Shown here one piece after another: positions 1 through 12,500 of a stretch of 64,000 nt of DNA. This stretch comes from Enoplolaimus lenunculus (lineage: Eukaryota; Nematoda; Enoplea; Enoplida; Thoracostomopsidae): NCBI GenBank assembly GCA_030248215.1, contig JASANG010001768.1, positions 62,001-126,000 on the forward strand, written 5' to 3'. The notes beneath the pieces were generated by a model. The model made no database searches. It saw only the letters and a program-made list of their open reading frames with translations, and was not told where the DNA came from. How positions within the stretch are numbered: position 1 is the stretch's first letter; the number at the start of each line of letters is the position of its first letter. The position numbers and the translations under genes were made by a program.

Positions 1-52
1 TGCACGTGCAAGTGTTTGCTGCAAAAACTTGCAAGTTTGAATTGGGCTTTAT
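1..52. mobile_element. Family G MITE end
   Basis: TGCACGTGCAAGTG...TTGAATTGGGCTTTA is the 3' end shared with the longer copies at 23281, 48436 and 62950. It lies 100 nt upstream of the candidate synapsin start codon. Confidence 0.6.
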
Positions 53-119
53 TTTCGCGAGCAAAACTTTATTATTTTCAATTTTCGGAAAAGTTTAATA
101 TTATAATTTAGGAGTAAAT

Positions 120-164
120 ATGACGTTGCAACCAAACGACAACGTGATATTATGGCATATTTAG
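120..164 (+). promoter_or_regulatory. Upstream ORF overlapping the candidate synapsin start
   Basis: An ATG at 120 opens 15 codons ending TAG at 162-164, out of frame with and overlapping the ATG at 152. If the transcript starts upstream of 120, or is trans-spliced at the ATAATTTAG just before 113, this could damp translation. Seen in sequence; function inferred. Confidence 0.3.
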
Positions 165-191
165 ATTTAGATTCGTCTAGAATACCTAACG
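152..191 (+). CDS. snn-1: Synapsin candidate exon 1 (start codon)
   Basis: ATG at 152 sits in a good start context (A at -3, G at +4) and reads [13 protein letters not shown] before a strong donor, G|GTAAGTGG, in phase 1. The next acceptor, TTTTTAG at 461-467, opens a frame in the matching phase. The short N-terminus ending in PNG loosely resembles the vertebrate domain A start (MNYL...LPNG), which is weak support. A possible trans-splice or cis acceptor (ATAATTTAG, ending near 112) and a 15-codon upstream ORF (120-164) overlap it. Linkage to synapsin 12 kb away is inferred. Confidence 0.5.
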
Positions 192-3100
192 GTAAGTGGG
201 TTACTAAAAAGTTCTTTTGTAAAAGTTTTTCGAAAAATTTTGAAACAGTTGGTACCCTGCAGCGTGAAATGACTAAGGATCTTACAGAGAGTGGAGCCAT
301 GGGACCGGAACCAATTCCCAATGTGGTGTTAATTTGTGTCAAGTACAGTAACTCATGTGAAATCTTCGCATGTTCCGTATAAAAGGTTTTTGGCCAATCG
401 TGTATGTTTACCCCCGATCTCGTTGCTTATTTAAAAATTAATAAAATTATTTTTTGACAATTTTTAGGAACAATTAGCAGCTACAAGCCATCTGCCTTGG
501 CAACAACCGATGTTGAAATGGGCAAAATTCCTAACGTCAATCTGATTACTCCGTCTACAAAGTTGAATTCAACTCAAGTTAAACTTGAGTCAGAAATGGT
601 GGATGCGAAAACGAGCTGGGGCGCTTCAGTGAACAACGATGCGATTGCTCAAGGAAATAACGACTCAAGAAATGGATTGTTATTTTAACTCTTTTTCACG
701 TGAATATTTTCTATTTCATTTGAAATCTAATTTCAAGCTAACAAGCTGGGACATAAAGTACGATCATCGCTGGACGTTCGAACCCGTAATGATCTGGCGG
801 TTTATAAGGATTTTATGATACCTTTCTGCGAAGTTAACCCATATGGGCCTGCCATTACGAGACGAGAGGGGCTATTGGACCTTGAGATTGTAAGCCTAGG
901 CTTAGGCTTAGCATTAGGTTCATGTTGCTTTTAGCTTAGATTTAGGCTTATATTTAGTAGGCAGCCATGTTTTGTTTTACATTGGCACTTTTTGCTGAGT
1001 TGTAGTATACTCTTTGAGTGGAAAGGTATATTTTTGTTAAGTTTTTATAAACACTGTACGTTCGATATGGAAGCTTAAAGTTTACTCGATTGCAGTCCCG
1101 CAGTAAAACGTTCTGCGTCTGATCTTTACATGGGCCGATGTACTTATATTGTCTGTGCAAATGTTGCTTCTACGAGTTGTGAGCTTAATTCGCTGCCATG
1201 TTTATATGCATCCCATAAACTCATATCTTTTGTTTTTATTGGACTCTAAAATAAAATATACTTAATTATTGACTGGGGAGGTTGCAGTTGACCTTTAACT
1301 TAGAAAGCAAAAAAAAACAAATTATAAGTTATATATTTTGAGTATTATGTTTCCGAACAGTATTGTATATCATTTTTCAGGTACAATAATAATAATAATA
1401 ATAACTAAACCTATTACGTTAATCTTGTACCTTAATGGTAAACTTGAAGGTTGACAAAATCTCAGCGTCTAAAACATCCAAAATTCGCCCAAATGTTCCA
1501 AAAAGCCACACTGAAGCGCACAACCTTTATAAGAATTGCAAACAATTAGCTACACCCAAATAGCCAGAACCTCCGTCGAAAATTCAACCGCAACTGACAT
1601 TTTTGATTTTCTGCCGCACTGTTAATTCTAGCGAGTTGAATTTAAATCACAATGAGTTGAATCCACTCAGAAGTCTGAGTTCTGAATTAATAGGTTCTTC
1701 AGAACTTAAAATTCTGAATTGACTGTACTCATTCCGAGTTACGTAATCAACTGACCCGGAATTAAATCAGCTCAGAGTGAGTTAATGTTTACTGTTATAT
1801 ATAACTCAGAAATAACCAGAAATAACTAATTTTCTCTGAGTTGATAAATCAACTCATTGGAATTTACAGTGCGGAGCTGGAGCCAGAGGCAGACCTTCGG
1901 TTGTACCCGGTCTATTTCTCAATGCCATTAATGTTTACCGCCAGTAAATATTTGTTGCTAAAACGACTATCGCGAAATTAAATATTGCGTGACAAAACGA
2001 AGACATTAATATGTTGTCAAACTTATAAACTAAACTGAAAATTCTGTGATATTTACGTCTAGTAGTCGGTGTAAAACCAAAAAATAGTGATAAAAAATAG
2101 ACAATAATAAGAAGAAGTATATATTTATGTTTTTAAGCTGTTAACACGTTGTAAATACCAATGAGTTGATTTATCTGCTCAGATATGAGAATTAGTTTTT
2201 TTCTGGTTATTTTTTGTGAGTAAATGTTAAACTCCAGATTGAAAATTATGTAGTATTTCTAATTATTTCTTAGTTTAATATTGACTCATTCTGAGCTGGT
2301 TTAAGTTCGGGTAAGTAGACTAATTAAAGTCAGAATGAGTTCAATTAATTGAGGATTTTGTGTTGTGAAAGTTCTCATTCTGAGCACAGACTTCAGAGTG
2401 GATCCAACTCATTGTGAATTAAGATCAACTCACTGGAATTTATATACAGTGTACAAAATTTAAGAAAGTATTTTGCTGGAAGCAGAAAGTCAAACATAAA
2501 ATCGCCAATCATCTGCACTGTAAATTCCAATGAGTTGATTAATCAATTCAGCTAGCGAGTTGGTAATTTCTGAATTAATATCAGTAAACATTAACTCACT
2601 CTGAGTTGAGTTGAACCTGGATGAGTTGATTAATTAACTCAGAATGAATTGAATCAACTCTAATTTCTGAGTTCTGATAGTCCTAACTCAGACTGAGTCA
2701 TTCAACTCATTCTGAGTTAAAATTAACTCCCTGAAATTTACAGTGTACCAAATTAAGAAAGTATTTTGCTGGAATCAGAAAGTCAAACATAATATCGCCA
2801 ATCATCTAAATTAAAACCGTGCAATAACGTGAACTCAATCCGAAACTGTGCCCAAATTTTTCTTAAATCACTTTACAACACAAATTGGTAGACAATTAGA
2901 CGTATTCGAGAACTGTGCAGCCGACTAAATAATGAATTCTCTAAAGGACATGGGAACTTCTCAAATTTTTTGAAAAATGTAAACCGTGAGGGTAAAATCA
3001 AATGTTGGCGAGAAATTTAAATTTCGGTGAAAATATGTCATCTTGCGACAATTAACCCCTTCTCGCACTGAGTTGACTGTTGGCAACTAAGCGCAGTGTA

Positions 3101-6100
3101 CATACGTTAAATAATATATATCGCGCAGTGTTCAATAATTGCAACACGTATACTTAGTACCTACTAAATCCCCACGAGACGTGAGAACCCCCACGGGTTC
3201 GAGCGTCAAGCTCCTATGGCTGAGTGGTGATGGTAAACGCCTCCCACTCGAGTTACTAGAGTTCGAATCCTAGCATAAAAGTAGGTCTCAGATGAAACAG
3301 AAAATATTCATGTGATAAAGGGATAATATTCGAATTTCGATGCGAGCCGCGACAACGTGCGATTGACACTTACTTTTTGGAATTTCCAACGTTCCAATAT
3401 TGTTTGTTTCGAGTTATTTTACACTTGTAAAGCGCGTTTTATGAAATTTTTTGATATTTAAAGAATTAATTATAATTGCTACCAACGACGCTAATTTTTC
3501 CAAGGTGAAAAATGTTTTTTAATTTATGTTGCCATACAAAATACACTATGAGCTTCACATGAACCATTTGCGTGGCAAAATTTTGACCAAATTCACGCAT
3601 ATTGTAAAATTCAAATGTTAATATCGCAGCCTGAAATTTGAAACTCAAATTTTCGTTGACTATTTTAGAATTAACTACAGACTAAATTATAGATTGGAAC
3701 TATTTACATCGTTCTTATGGACCAATGTAAAGAACACACTGTAAATTGCAGGGAGTTGATTATAACCCGAATTGAGTTGAAAGATTCAGTCTGAGCTAGG
3801 ACTATCAGAACTCACAAACCTGATTTGATTCAACTCAGTCTGATTTGATTAATCAACTCCACGAAGTCAAATGTGCAACTCAACTCAAAGTGAGTTGTTT
3901 ACCGTTATTAACTCAGAAACAACTAACTTTTTTGTCTGAGTTGATTAATTAACTCATTGGAATTTACAGTGCAGGGCAGGGGTGGAACAGTATTATAAGC
4001 ATATTCCTAAGCCTGAGCTTATAAGCCTAAGCATAAGCCTAAGCCTAAGAATGAGCATATTCCTAAGCCTAAACTTAAGCCTAAGCCAAGCAAAAAATAG
4101 TCTAAAGCTTAAGCATACTCTATTGCAGTCCCATAGAATAACGTTCCGCCCCTGATCTTTACATAGGCCGTCCTATGCAAAGTTTGTCAGTAAAATCTGT
4201 TTGTCTCAGCTAACATATATTTATCAGGGTTCCATCGGAATTCCGATTCCGGCTAAAATTCCTGCAAAATTTGACTTCCGATTCCGATTCCGGCTGACTG
4301 CTGTTCCGATGCCGGAATTCTGATTTTTCGGTTATGAGTTTTTAAGATGATTGAACTTAGAGTTTGTTTGTTTCGTTTTATTTTGTTCGTTGGCAATTAT
4401 TCTGTTAGTTTTTCCTTAGTAAATATTCCGAGTTGTTACGTGTATTCCGTCCGCTATATAAGCAATTTTTATTGCAACTATGAACTGTGTCGGAAACAGG
4501 CAAGCTGCAACAGAATTTAAAAGTCATACAACTTTAACTTTTTAATAGAATTACGAAAACGTGATTGCGATTCCGATTCCGGTTCCGACAGAAAAATTTG
4601 ATCCGATTCCGCTTCCGGCAAAATCTAGTTCCGGTTGGAACCCTGATATTTATTAAACAGAAAATATTTTTTGAACTAATGCAGTGGATGTGGACAAGTT
4701 GACCCCCTCTAACGCTACACACCTTATCACTGGCTCACTATTAATGATATTAGGTCAACGTTTTTGTATGGAAACTAATGTATAGTAATTATTCGTATGA
4801 TATATGCGTTTTATCTTGCCGGTTCCGTTTTAGGTTTTTAGGCAAAGGTTATAAAAGGCATGAAACCCGCTAGCTATGGGCCTTTTCCACAACGTCATGT
4901 TTTCACGCATAGTTTTGTTTTTATTTATTTTATATACGCCTGATTTGCCTAGAACAGACCATAGCAGAATGCAATTTGATTTTAACGTTTTAATTTTAGT
5001 TTAGACATTTCTTAGCCTTTTCTCACGTGAATATTTTTTATTTTATCTGAAATCCAAATCCTGGGTAGGATTTGAACCGGTTGACTCATGGGTGGAAGAC
5101 AATTACAATCACCACTCAACGATAGGAATTTGACGATCGAGTTCGAGCGGGCTCTACGTCTTGTTGACATATGATACACTGTAAATTTTAGTGAGTTGAT
5201 TTTAACTCAAATTGAGTTTACTGCGAATATAATTATTTTTTCCATTAATTTCTCCGAAAGATATGGCCACACCAGGAATCGAAGTATTGGACCTCTCGCT
5301 CGCGAGTCAAGCGCGCTACCCATTACACCACGAGGCCGATATCCGAGTTTCTTCTGGTGCTATAAGTGCACGAGTATGTATGTGTCTTAACATTACACTC
5401 TCTGCACATACACAAGCGACACCGCGTATACCCACAATAAGGTTGCTTTTTTGGCTTCAGTATCCCGGACACTGAAGCTTTTTTGGCTGCAGTATCCCGG
5501 ACAATGAAGCTTTTTTGGCTTCAGTATCCCGGACACAGAAGCTTATTTGGCTTCAGTATCCCGGACACTGATGCTTTTTTGGCTTCAGTGTCCATGACAC
5601 TACCCCATCAAAAGTCACCTGGTGTACGCACGTTATTGTGAAAGCTGCTTAATTCCGAAACCTAGATTTCTTTATAAAGAGTTGAATGTGATTTACATGG
5701 CCGCAACTAAATTGACAGGACGAGGGGGTAGGGTGACGTTCTCCGTTACATACCTGTTCGCCCCTCCCCCTGGTCGTATATTCTTGGACAGTACTTAAAA
5801 GAAATCTACGTGAGAAAATTGTTCCTGACCCATCTCAGACCCGTAGCCAGCTCGCCTGCGAAAAATTTCTTCCGGAGGGGAATTCAAAGGCTTTCAATGT
5901 GTTACAAGAACAGTTAAAAACTTTCTAGGGGGGGCAAAATTTTTCGAGGGTGGCTGAGCCCCCCTGGCCCCCGTGGCCCGTCCCGTCTAAAAATGAATTC
6001 TCTCCCTCTGAGATGGATTTTTGCAGTTGCAGGCCTGCCGATTCATAAAAATAGACTAAAAATAATTTTTTTCACATTTTATTTTTATTAATGTTGTGTA

Positions 6101-6500
6101 AAAAATTGCCGGCTGAACGGGACGAGCGCAAACAAACTCGCATCGAAAAGCGTTCCCCCTTCAACCGACAACTTTTTACGCAACATTAATTAAAATTTCG
6201 TTTCAAAGGGGTCGTGTCCGTTCACTCAGTTAACCCCCCTGAAATTGTAGACTTCACCCCCGTCTTTTGCCCTCCACATCTACGGCCTATAACGAAAAAC
6301 ATTGAGAATAGATAAGATTGATACAGAGTATATTTCCCACAGTTGCCAAAAGCACACAAAACCATTTGAACCAAATTCAAATATACGCTGTCTTATGGGC
6401 GAGTCTTCTAAGCTTTCAACACTCACATACCATGGTTGTATTTTGGGGGTTGGGAATGAGTTGATTGCCTTTTATCTATGACGGCTTTCTTTTAAGTTTG

Positions 6501-6570
<70 letters not shown>

Positions 6571-9500
6571 TATTATATAAGTTAAAACAAACGGAATTAT
6601 AACCAAATAAAATATATCACTGCCAGATTTTACAAGTTGCAACCTCGGGAAAATTTTGAATTTAAACGCATTGGTTTGTATCTTTAATTTAAGCGCATGT
6701 TTACGGATAAAGGCAGATTCGAGCATGTGCAACGTAGAGATTTGAAGTAAATTGGTCCGATTTTGGCACGTACTCGAATCTGCCTTTAGACGTAAACATG
6801 CGCTTAAATTAAATATACAAACCAATGTCTTCAGATTCAAAATTTTTACTTAAATTACAGTGAGTTGATTTTATCTCGGAATGAGTTGAATCCGCTCACA
6901 AGTCTTACCTTCCCAATTAAGTCTTTCAGAATTCAGAATTCAAAATTTATTGAACTCATTCCGAGTTAATTAATCAACTCCCCCGGAATTAAATCAGCTG
7001 TTCAGAGAGTTAATGTTTACCCATTATCAATTTAGAGATAACCAGAACGAACTAATTGTCTCTCTGAGTAGATTAACTCATCAACATTCGTATCGAATAC
7101 TTTTTCTCAACTTTTTCTTTAGAACAACGATACGGACTGAATCGCTCACAGCACCGGAAGCAGGGTGGCACCCGGACATACGAATCCCGAAATCGAGAAT
7201 CCGCACCGTCGCAACGTTGCCAAACATAGTGGTTGTTTTTCACAGTTGAACCCTAAACGCGCACTGTAAATTCCAGTGAGTTGATTTTAACTCAAAATGA
7301 GTTGAATAACTCAGTCTGAGTTAGGACTTCCAGAACTCAGAATTATGAGTCAATAAAAACTCACTCTGACTTAATTATTCAACTTTACTCCGAATAAACT
7401 GAACTTTGAGCGAGAATCAACTCAACTCAGTGCGAGTTAATGTGTACTGTTATTAGCTCAGAAATAATTGACTCTCTAGATGAGTTGATTAATCAATTCA
7501 GTGAATTTACAGCGCGTAAATCGGGATTTAATTTCGCGAGAATATTGCCAAATTTGAATTTATCCAAGCCAGCATACCAAGCGATACTTTTCTTAGACTC
7601 TTATTTAGAAACCTAAGTAAAAATGGCTTTTTTCATCTCTTCGAAAAAATATTTAGTCTACTTATCTTGTTCCGTCCTTGAAATCGGCCCATGTACCGCG
7701 ATCAGGAGTGCAACGTTTTTCTTCGGAGCTGCAATAGAGTAAGCGTAGACTATTTTTATGCTTAGTATTAGGTGTAAAGCTCATTCGTACGCTTAGGCTT
7801 ACGTTTAGGAATATGGCTGTACACTGCAAAAAAATGGTGAGTCAAATTGACTCCCTCCGAAATAGGCTTTTCCGGACTGTACAAACTGCGACAAAATTCG
7901 ACTCCGCCAGAGTCAAATTGAGTCGACATTGGTTCACGCAGAGTCAAATTTTGACACAGTTTGTGTAGTCAGGAAAAGCCTATTTCGCAGAGAATCAATT
8001 TGACTCACCATTTTTTGCACTGTACTACTATTACAGCCCCGTTCTACACTTTGGTCACGTAATCTCCATGGTTCACTGGTTTTTAGTTCCTTTCAAACTA
8101 TTATTTGTTTTCCAGTGAAGACGATGTTTGTTTAAAGCTGAAAATTAAACACAGATTTTGAAGCGTTTGTATTGGTTCCTGACAACAGACCTTCAACAGG
8201 CTTCAGTATGAACTTGATTGGTTAGAAAACGCCGGAAATAGTTGGAGCATCCGCCCATGCGGCAGAATTGTTCCGAGTCAACACTGTAATTTTCAGTGAG
8301 TTGATTTTAACTCAGAATGAGTTAAATCACTCTAGCCTGAGTTAGGACTATCAGAACTTTGAATTTTGAGTTGATTCAATGCATTCTGAGTTATCCCAGA
8401 GTCAACGCAACTCAGAGTGAGAATCAACTCAGCTGAGAGTGAGTTAATGTTTACTGACTTTAATTCAGAAATATAGAACTCATTGGAATTTAAAGTGAAG
8501 GCGTATAATACACAAAACACAGTGTTTAACAATTACTACACGTACACTGTAAATTCCAATGAGTTAATTAATCAACTCAGACGGAAAGTTAGTTATTTCT
8601 GAGTTAATAACAGTAAACTTTAACTCACTCTGAGTTGAACTGATTCTCACTTTGAGTTGAGTTGACTATGGGTGAGATGCTTAATTAACTCAGAATGAAT
8701 TGAATCAACTCAAAATTCTGAGTTCTGATAGTCCTAACTCGGACTGAGTGATTCAACTCATTCTGAGTTAAAATCAACTCACTGGAATTTACAGTGTATG
8801 TATACAAACACAACTACCAGAAATTGTGAGGCCAGTTTTTGTGAAACCTGTATAGGGAGGTGCCACTTTATGCCTTCCAGTTCGTTGTTGAGGTTATTTT
8901 TCAATACAAAAGGATTTTGCCTAAAATGGTTTGATTTTGAAAGTTTTTGCATATTTGAGCTTTTTGATTTTATTTAGTTTAGAATGACGTCCAGAAAAAA
9001 ACAATTAGTTTTCCAAATATATATACATATATATACATACATATATATTATATATCAGGGTGCAACCGGAATACCGGTTCCGGTAATAAATGCGGTATTT
9101 TTTCACTTTTTTCTCATTCGAAAATTTAAGAAAATTTTTCATATTATTCTAACTTATTTTTCTAAAATTTGCTGAGCGTGTATTGCCAAAGTTTTCAATG
9201 TGTGCCATACTACATTTGTATCATACGTTTCCAGATACTACATTTGATTCAAAATTTTGGCAACCTAAATAGTGTATTAACAGAATTATAAGCGGTAAAA
9301 TAGCGTTAAATATGAATTTTTCGATAACAAATATTTTTTATTTTCCGGGTCCGGCTCCGATTGCGGTATTTTTTGGCTTTCCGGTTGCGGTTCCGGTATT
9401 TTATAATTCCGGTGGCACCTTGATATATTTCAAATGTGATGAAACTAAATTAGTATCGCACAAGTTTCACTTTCATGAATGTATTTTTGCTAAATTAATG

Positions 9501-12500
9501 AGGTCCATTTTTTTGAGTTTATGATTCTTTCTGGTAGATTTGAAAAATTTTGAAATTTATTGATTTTTCGCCATTCAAACCTTAGTTTAATTCTGAATGA
9601 AAAGAGAAAAAATAAATTTTTAAAAATAAATTTTTTAAGTAAAAAATAAATTTTTTAAGTAAAAAAATATATTTTTTAAGTAAAAAAATAATAATTTTTT
9701 CAATCTTTAATTTTACAGCAATGTATACTCACTGTACAGAATTGTCTATTTTAAATTCCACCAGGGTTACACCGGTTGGATTCGTTTGTTTTTATCAGTA
9801 GAATTTCAGGCGTCTATTTTTCAAAAAATGTCTCGCATACGAATTATGTCAAAAATTCAAATTTAATTTTGCAAATTTTGCATTATTTTGCGTATAAGTT
9901 TCAGCACCGACGGAATGGCCAATGTAAGGGGTGTAAACAGTAGATTAAGCGTATTCCTAAGCCTAAGCCTAAGCGTTGCAAAAACCGAGTTCCTAAGCCT
10001 AAGCTTAAGCCTTAGTCTAAGCCTAAGCAAAAAATGTAATCTTGAATCTAAACTGTCTTTTTTATAGACCCACCAGAAACCTGGACGCCCCTTAAAGTAA
10101 TATGGGTCATTGGAATTATAGGAACTGAGGGGTTACAAAAATGTCTGGCGATCCCCATTATTGACCACAATGTTTTGCTGACGTTTTATCAAATGTTTGT
10201 TCGTTCCCGTTATGAGCTGGCCTGTCGTACTCCGGTTGAACAGGAGTCTCATTATTGGAATTCTAATTGCGCAATCGGCACGATTTTGGAAAGTATATAG
10301 AATTCATTGGTTAACCCTTTCTCACATGAATATTTTCTATTTACCCTGAGACCTACTTTTATGCTAGGATTCGAACTCCAGTGACTGGAGTGGGAGGCGT
10401 ATACCATCATCACTCGGCTATAGGAGCTTGACGCTCGAGCCCGAGGGGGCTCTCACGTCTTGTGGTGATTTAGTACTATGTAAACGTGTTGCAATTGTTA
10501 AACTCGGCGCGATATATATTATTTAACGTATATACAATGCGCTAAGTTGCCTATAGGCAACTCTATGTGAGAAGAGGTTAAAGTTGCAGATGTTGGTTAC
10601 CCTAAAGAGGAAATAGGCATCATAGCCAAACTTTCGCACAAACGGGGTTAATGCTACTTTTAGGGCCATTACAGTGGATTAAACATATTCGTAAGCCTAA
10701 TCCTAAGCGTTAAACAGGTGTAAGCCATACGTCTAAGCCCAAGTCTACACTGCAAAAAATGGTGAGTCAAATTGACTCAATTTGACTGTGGCGGGATCGA
10801 ATTTTGACTCAATTTGTGTACTCAGGAAAAGCCTATTTTGTAGAGATTCAATTTGACTCACCGTTTTTTGTAGTGTAATCAAAAATATTGCCTATAATCT
10901 AAGCCCGTATTCTCATATGTGTGTAGCACCTATCACCGGTTGGTGATACGTCTTGTAACTTTGAAATCAGGAAACGATGATGTTTGAAATTAAGCACATT
11001 TAATATACTTGTCCTGCCATCATTATCGGGAACTTTTTTTTTCCATAGTCCGTGAGAAGGGACTCAATTTTTTGCGTTGAATGATGCGTGAAGGAGAAGG
11101 GATGCAAGCCGATCCGATCGCCATCTTTCCGCACCCAAAACGCAGAATCCACCCAAAAAACAAAAAGAAACAAAACACGAAACCCCCCCCCCCACACCCC
11201 CACCCCCCCCCCCACACCACCCCACCCCCCACCCCCCCCCCCCACAACCCCCCCCCACCAAACCCCCCAAACCAAGCAAAAAAAAAAACACCCCCCCCAC
11301 CCAAAAACACCACACAAAAAAAAACCCCCCCCACCCCCCCCCCCCACCCCAGCCACCACACCCCCACCCCCAACAACAACAACAAAACACCCCCACAAAC
11401 AAACCCAAACCACACCAAAACAACCGCACAGACCAACCCCACCCACCCCCCAAAAAACCCTAAAAAAAACGTGAATATGTGTTCACAGCGTGTGTTTTTA
11501 AATGTGTTCGCATGTGCTAACGTACTGTCCTAACATCCTACAGACAACATGTATTTATCGTCCAGACAATTAACACTATCTAAGTACAGCTATGAAACTG
11601 TACCTTGCCTCCAGCTAGTATATGTGTACTTTGATGCTGTTCCTAATGGGGTGGGTGGAACATTTATTACATCGGCGCGTGCATTTTAACGTGGATGACC
11701 CATTACTAAATGATGATAGGTGCTATATGCATCTGCGAATATGGGCCCGAACGACAGTATTTGCAGGGCGCCGGAAAACGGGATGACGGTCGACGCCGTA
11801 CGGATGACGGACGACGCCGTACGGATGACGGTCGACGCCGTACGGATGACGGTCGACGCCGTACGGATGACGGTCGACGCCGTACGGATGACGGTCGACG
11901 CCGTACGGATGACGGTCGACGCCGTACGGATGACGGTCGACGCCGTACGGATGACGGTCGACGCCGTACGGATGACGGTCGACGCCGTACGGATGACGGT
12001 CGACGCCGTACGGATGACGGTCGACGCCGTACGGATGACGGTCGACGCCGTACGGATGATGGTCGACGCCGTACGGATGACGGTCGACGCCGTACGGATG
12101 ACGGTCGACGCCGTACGGATGACGGTCGACGCCGTACGGATGACGGTCGACGCCGTACGGATGACGGACGGCGCCGAACCGGCGACGCACGCCGACGAAC
12201 GGTGCCATACGAAAAGTCTAGCGCAACCCCTACTGTTAACAACTGTATACTGACGTAGAAGTGCCATATTTACTTCTATTACAATATTTAATTCTGAGTC
12301 CTGCACTGTAAATTCCACTTAGTTGATTAATCAACTCAGAAAAAGAATTAGTTATTTTTGGTCATTTCTGAGTTAATAGCAGTAAATATTAACTAATTCT
12401 GTGTTGATTTAATTCCGGGTGAGTTGATTAATTAACTCTGAGTGAGTTCAATCAATTCAAAAGCTTGAGTTCTGAAAGAACTAATGCAGAACTCAGGCTG

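Noticed and set aside
3213-3289. Functional tRNA-Gly gene
   Set aside because: Anticodon and T stems do not pair properly and the segment recurs within a transposon family.
6472-6840. 122-codon reverse ORF
   Set aside because: Spans a TA microsatellite and a foldback; mirror-image halves explain its length.
11000-11533. Proline/threonine-rich and glycine-rich ORFs
   Set aside because: Composition artefact of the C/A tract.
11782-12180. CRISPR-like array
   Set aside because: Units are contiguous with no unique spacers, and the genome is eukaryotic.
11686-12318. Five overlapping 160-210-codon ORFs
   Set aside because: The 21-bp satellite has no stops in five frames; equal openness of many frames argues against coding.
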